DNA of 7,187 bases from an uncultured Oscillospiraceae bacterium. Its GTDB lineage: Bacteria > Bacillota > Clostridia > UBA1381. Position 1 is the first letter of the stretch, and the number at the start of each line of letters is the position of its first letter. Below are positions 6,416-7,187 of this stretch, piece after piece. The notes beneath the pieces are model-generated. The model was not told the origin of the DNA. It ran no database searches and was given only the letters and a program-made list of their open reading frames with translations. The DNA is taken from assembly GCA_945876665.1 (NCBI GenBank), contig CAMCPC010000061.1:1-7187 (forward strand), read 5' to 3'. Position numbers and translations under genes: made by a program.

Positions 6416-6444
6416 GTATTGAAACTGAAAAAATGTTAATACTT
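6416..6444 (+). promoter_or_regulatory. Sigma-F-like promoter of spoIIR
   Basis: GTTAATACTT (6435-6444) fits the sigma-F -10 consensus GGNRANAMTW with one mismatch. GTATT (6416-6420) resembles the -35 GYATA with a 14-base spacer, one base short of the usual 15-16. spoIIR is a known sigma-F target in Bacillus, so this is where such a signal is expected. The start of transcription would be near 6451, about 25 bases before the ATG. The same 118-base interval must also hold the sleB promoter on the other strand. Confidence 0.45.
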
Positions 6445-6476
6445 AGAAATGAAAATATAAAAGCGAGGTAAAAACC

Positions 6477-7097
6477 ATGAATAAATTTATAGCGACATTC
6501 GCCCTTGCACTGTGCATGACGGTGGTAATCACATCATATTCCGACAGTGTTCAGGCGGATTTGCAATCTAACCTTATAAGACTGCACATAATAGCGAACA
6601 GTGACAGCGAGGCTGACCAGAATGTAAAGATAAAGGTACGTGACGCGGTTCTTAGAGAGGTTGGAAACAGGCTTTCCTCCGAAAATGAGGACAAATGCAA
6701 GAAAGAAATAGTAAATAATCTTGATGAAATAGAAGAAATAGCCGACAGAGTGTTATTGGAAAACGGCTTTACATACACGTCACAAGCAATGTACGGAAAA
6801 TTTCCATTCCCCGAAAAGACATACAAATCCATGACGCTCCCTGCGGGAGATTATTACGGCGTACGAATTGTCCTCGGCAGCGGCGAAGGTCTCAACTGGT
6901 GGTGCGTAATGTATCCGCCGCTGTGCTTTAAGGAGGGCGAGGAAATAACGCTGAGTCAGGAAAGTGAAAAAATTCTGCGTGAAAACCTTGACGCTGACAC
7001 CTATGACATAATCACACAGAAAAATAACGAGGTGGTTGTAAAATTCAAGGTTGTGGAAATCGTGCAAGAAATTAAACAGAAAATCCGTCAGAGGTAA
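6477..7097 (+). CDS. spoIIR: Stage II sporulation protein R (SpoIIR)
   Basis: SpoIIR is made in the forespore under sigma-F and secreted into the space between the two membranes. There it triggers the membrane protease SpoIIGA to process pro-sigma-E, so that the mother cell starts its programme. The 206-residue protein has an N-terminal signal sequence (about 1-27; hydrophobic stretch then VQA before D28). Family motifs (PF09551) are present: LIRLHIIANSDSEADQNVK (33-51), KVRDAVL (53-59), LPAGDYYGVRIVLGSGEG (121-138) and NWWCVMYPPLCF (140-151). The C-terminal tail (from about 180) is lysine- and glutamate-rich and probably helical; tails vary in this family. The ATG at 6477 has GAGGT (6465-6469) seven bases upstream. 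It is divergent from sleB and forms a one-gene unit. The last codons are part of the terminator stem. Confidence 0.95.
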   Translation: MNKFIATFALALCMTVVITSYSDSVQADLQSNLIRLHIIANSDSEADQNVKIKVRDAVLREVGNRLSSENEDKCKKEIVNNLDEIEEIADRVLLENGFTYTSQAMYGKFPFPEKTYKSMTLPAGDYYGVRIVLGSGEGLNWWCVMYPPLCFKEGEEITLSQESEKILRENLDADTYDIITQKNNEVVVKFKVVEIVQEIKQKIRQR

Positions 7098-7111
7098 TAC
7101 TCTGACGGATT
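7082..7111. terminator. Terminator shared by spoIIR and the converging gene, overlapping the spoIIR stop
   Basis: AATCCGTCAGAG (7082-7093) pairs perfectly with CTCTGACGGATT (7100-7111) around a 6-base loop. The left arm encodes the last residues of SpoIIR and the stop codon (7095-7097) lies in the loop. Rightward, a T-rich run (ATTTTTATTTTAT) starts about 6 bases after the stem. Leftward, the stem is followed by TTCTGTTTAATTTC. The converging gene stops at 7121, 9 bases before the stem. Confidence 0.75.
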
Positions 7112-7120
7112 AACGAATTT

Positions 7121-7187
7121 TTATTTTATATGTTCAATTATATAGGCAATAGCATCGTTATTATTTGACGGAGCGATATGGTCGGCG
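7121..7187 (-). CDS. C-terminal end of a probable HAD-IIB (Cof-type) hydrolase
   Basis: On the minus strand an open frame enters from the right edge and ends at TAA (7123-7121), giving 21 residues that read ADHIAPSNNNDAIAYIIEHIK. The pattern AD-hydrophobic-x-x-SN-x-x-D-x-(I/V)-A followed by an amphipathic helix is what I recall at the extreme C-terminus of Cof-like HAD phosphatases, where the SNxxDG segment closes the core domain. The position just before a terminator supports real coding sequence. With only 21 residues the family call is tentative. Confidence 0.5.
   Translation of the reverse strand, partial: ADHIAPSNNNDAIAYIIEHIK

Noticed and set aside
6387..6416. Sigma-G promoter for sleB using AATACTA (6393-6387) as -10
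   Set aside because: The -10 is close to consensus, but the best -35 (TACATA, 6418-6413) needs a 19-base spacer, so I did not list it as a feature.
6551..7067. Leftward open frames inside spoIIR
   Set aside because: They are antisense to a gene with intact SpoIIR family motifs and have no ribosome sites.
1..7187. CRISPR arrays, tRNA or rRNA genes, insertion sequences, attachment sites
   Set aside because: No regularly spaced repeats, tRNA-like sequence, transposase fragments or flanking direct repeats were seen. Gene content and gene spacing look like ordinary core chromosome.

Overview
The window looks like chromosomal DNA from an anaerobic, endospore-forming member of the Clostridia. Three separate pieces are sporulation or germination genes: an alpha/beta-type small acid-soluble spore protein (SASP), a sleB-ypeB cortex-lysis pair and spoIIR. 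It also carries hydG, the [FeFe]-hydrogenase maturase typical of hydrogen-producing fermenters, and a bacterial microcompartment shell gene of the PduB type. Ribosome binding sites are strong (AGGAGG-like), intergenic regions are short and AT-rich, and most transcription units end in clear hairpins. I cannot name the genus from sequence alone.

Layout. Positions 1-1738 hold a leftward two-gene operon: a ClC-family anion transporter (473-1738), then, 12 bases downstream, a CmpB/PF06541-like membrane protein that runs off the left edge (1-460). A near-consensus sigma-A promoter lies at 1779-1807. The SASP gene (1945-2136) reads rightward from a good sigma-G-like promoter. It faces a leftward PduB-like shell gene (2224-2940), with a 19-bp perfect terminator between them. 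hydG (3072-4490) is divergent from the shell gene, and each has its own sigma-A-like promoter. A bidirectional terminator separates hydG from the leftward sleB-ypeB operon (sleB 5903-6358, ypeB 4533-5888). spoIIR (6477-7097) is divergent from sleB and has a sigma-F-like promoter. A terminator overlapping the spoIIR stop codon separates it from the C-terminal end of a leftward gene, probably a HAD-family hydrolase (7121-7187).

How the genes work together. SpoIIR signals from the forespore to switch on sigma-E in the mother cell. The SASP coats and protects spore DNA. SleB and YpeB are made in the spore and break down cortex peptidoglycan at germination. These are adjacent units acting at successive stages of the spore cycle, not one operon. 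HydG makes the CO and cyanide-bearing iron unit of the hydrogenase H-cluster; no hydE, hydF or hydrogenase gene is visible here. The shell gene has no enzyme, pore or other shell partner in the window and looks like an orphan.

I found no clearly new system. The points most worth checking are the solitary PduB'-length shell protein, the operon of a fluoride-type-like ClC transporter with a CmpB-family protein, the minimal SleB without a peptidoglycan-binding domain, and a small palindrome in the SASP leader. Every stretch of more than 300 bases is covered by a gene.
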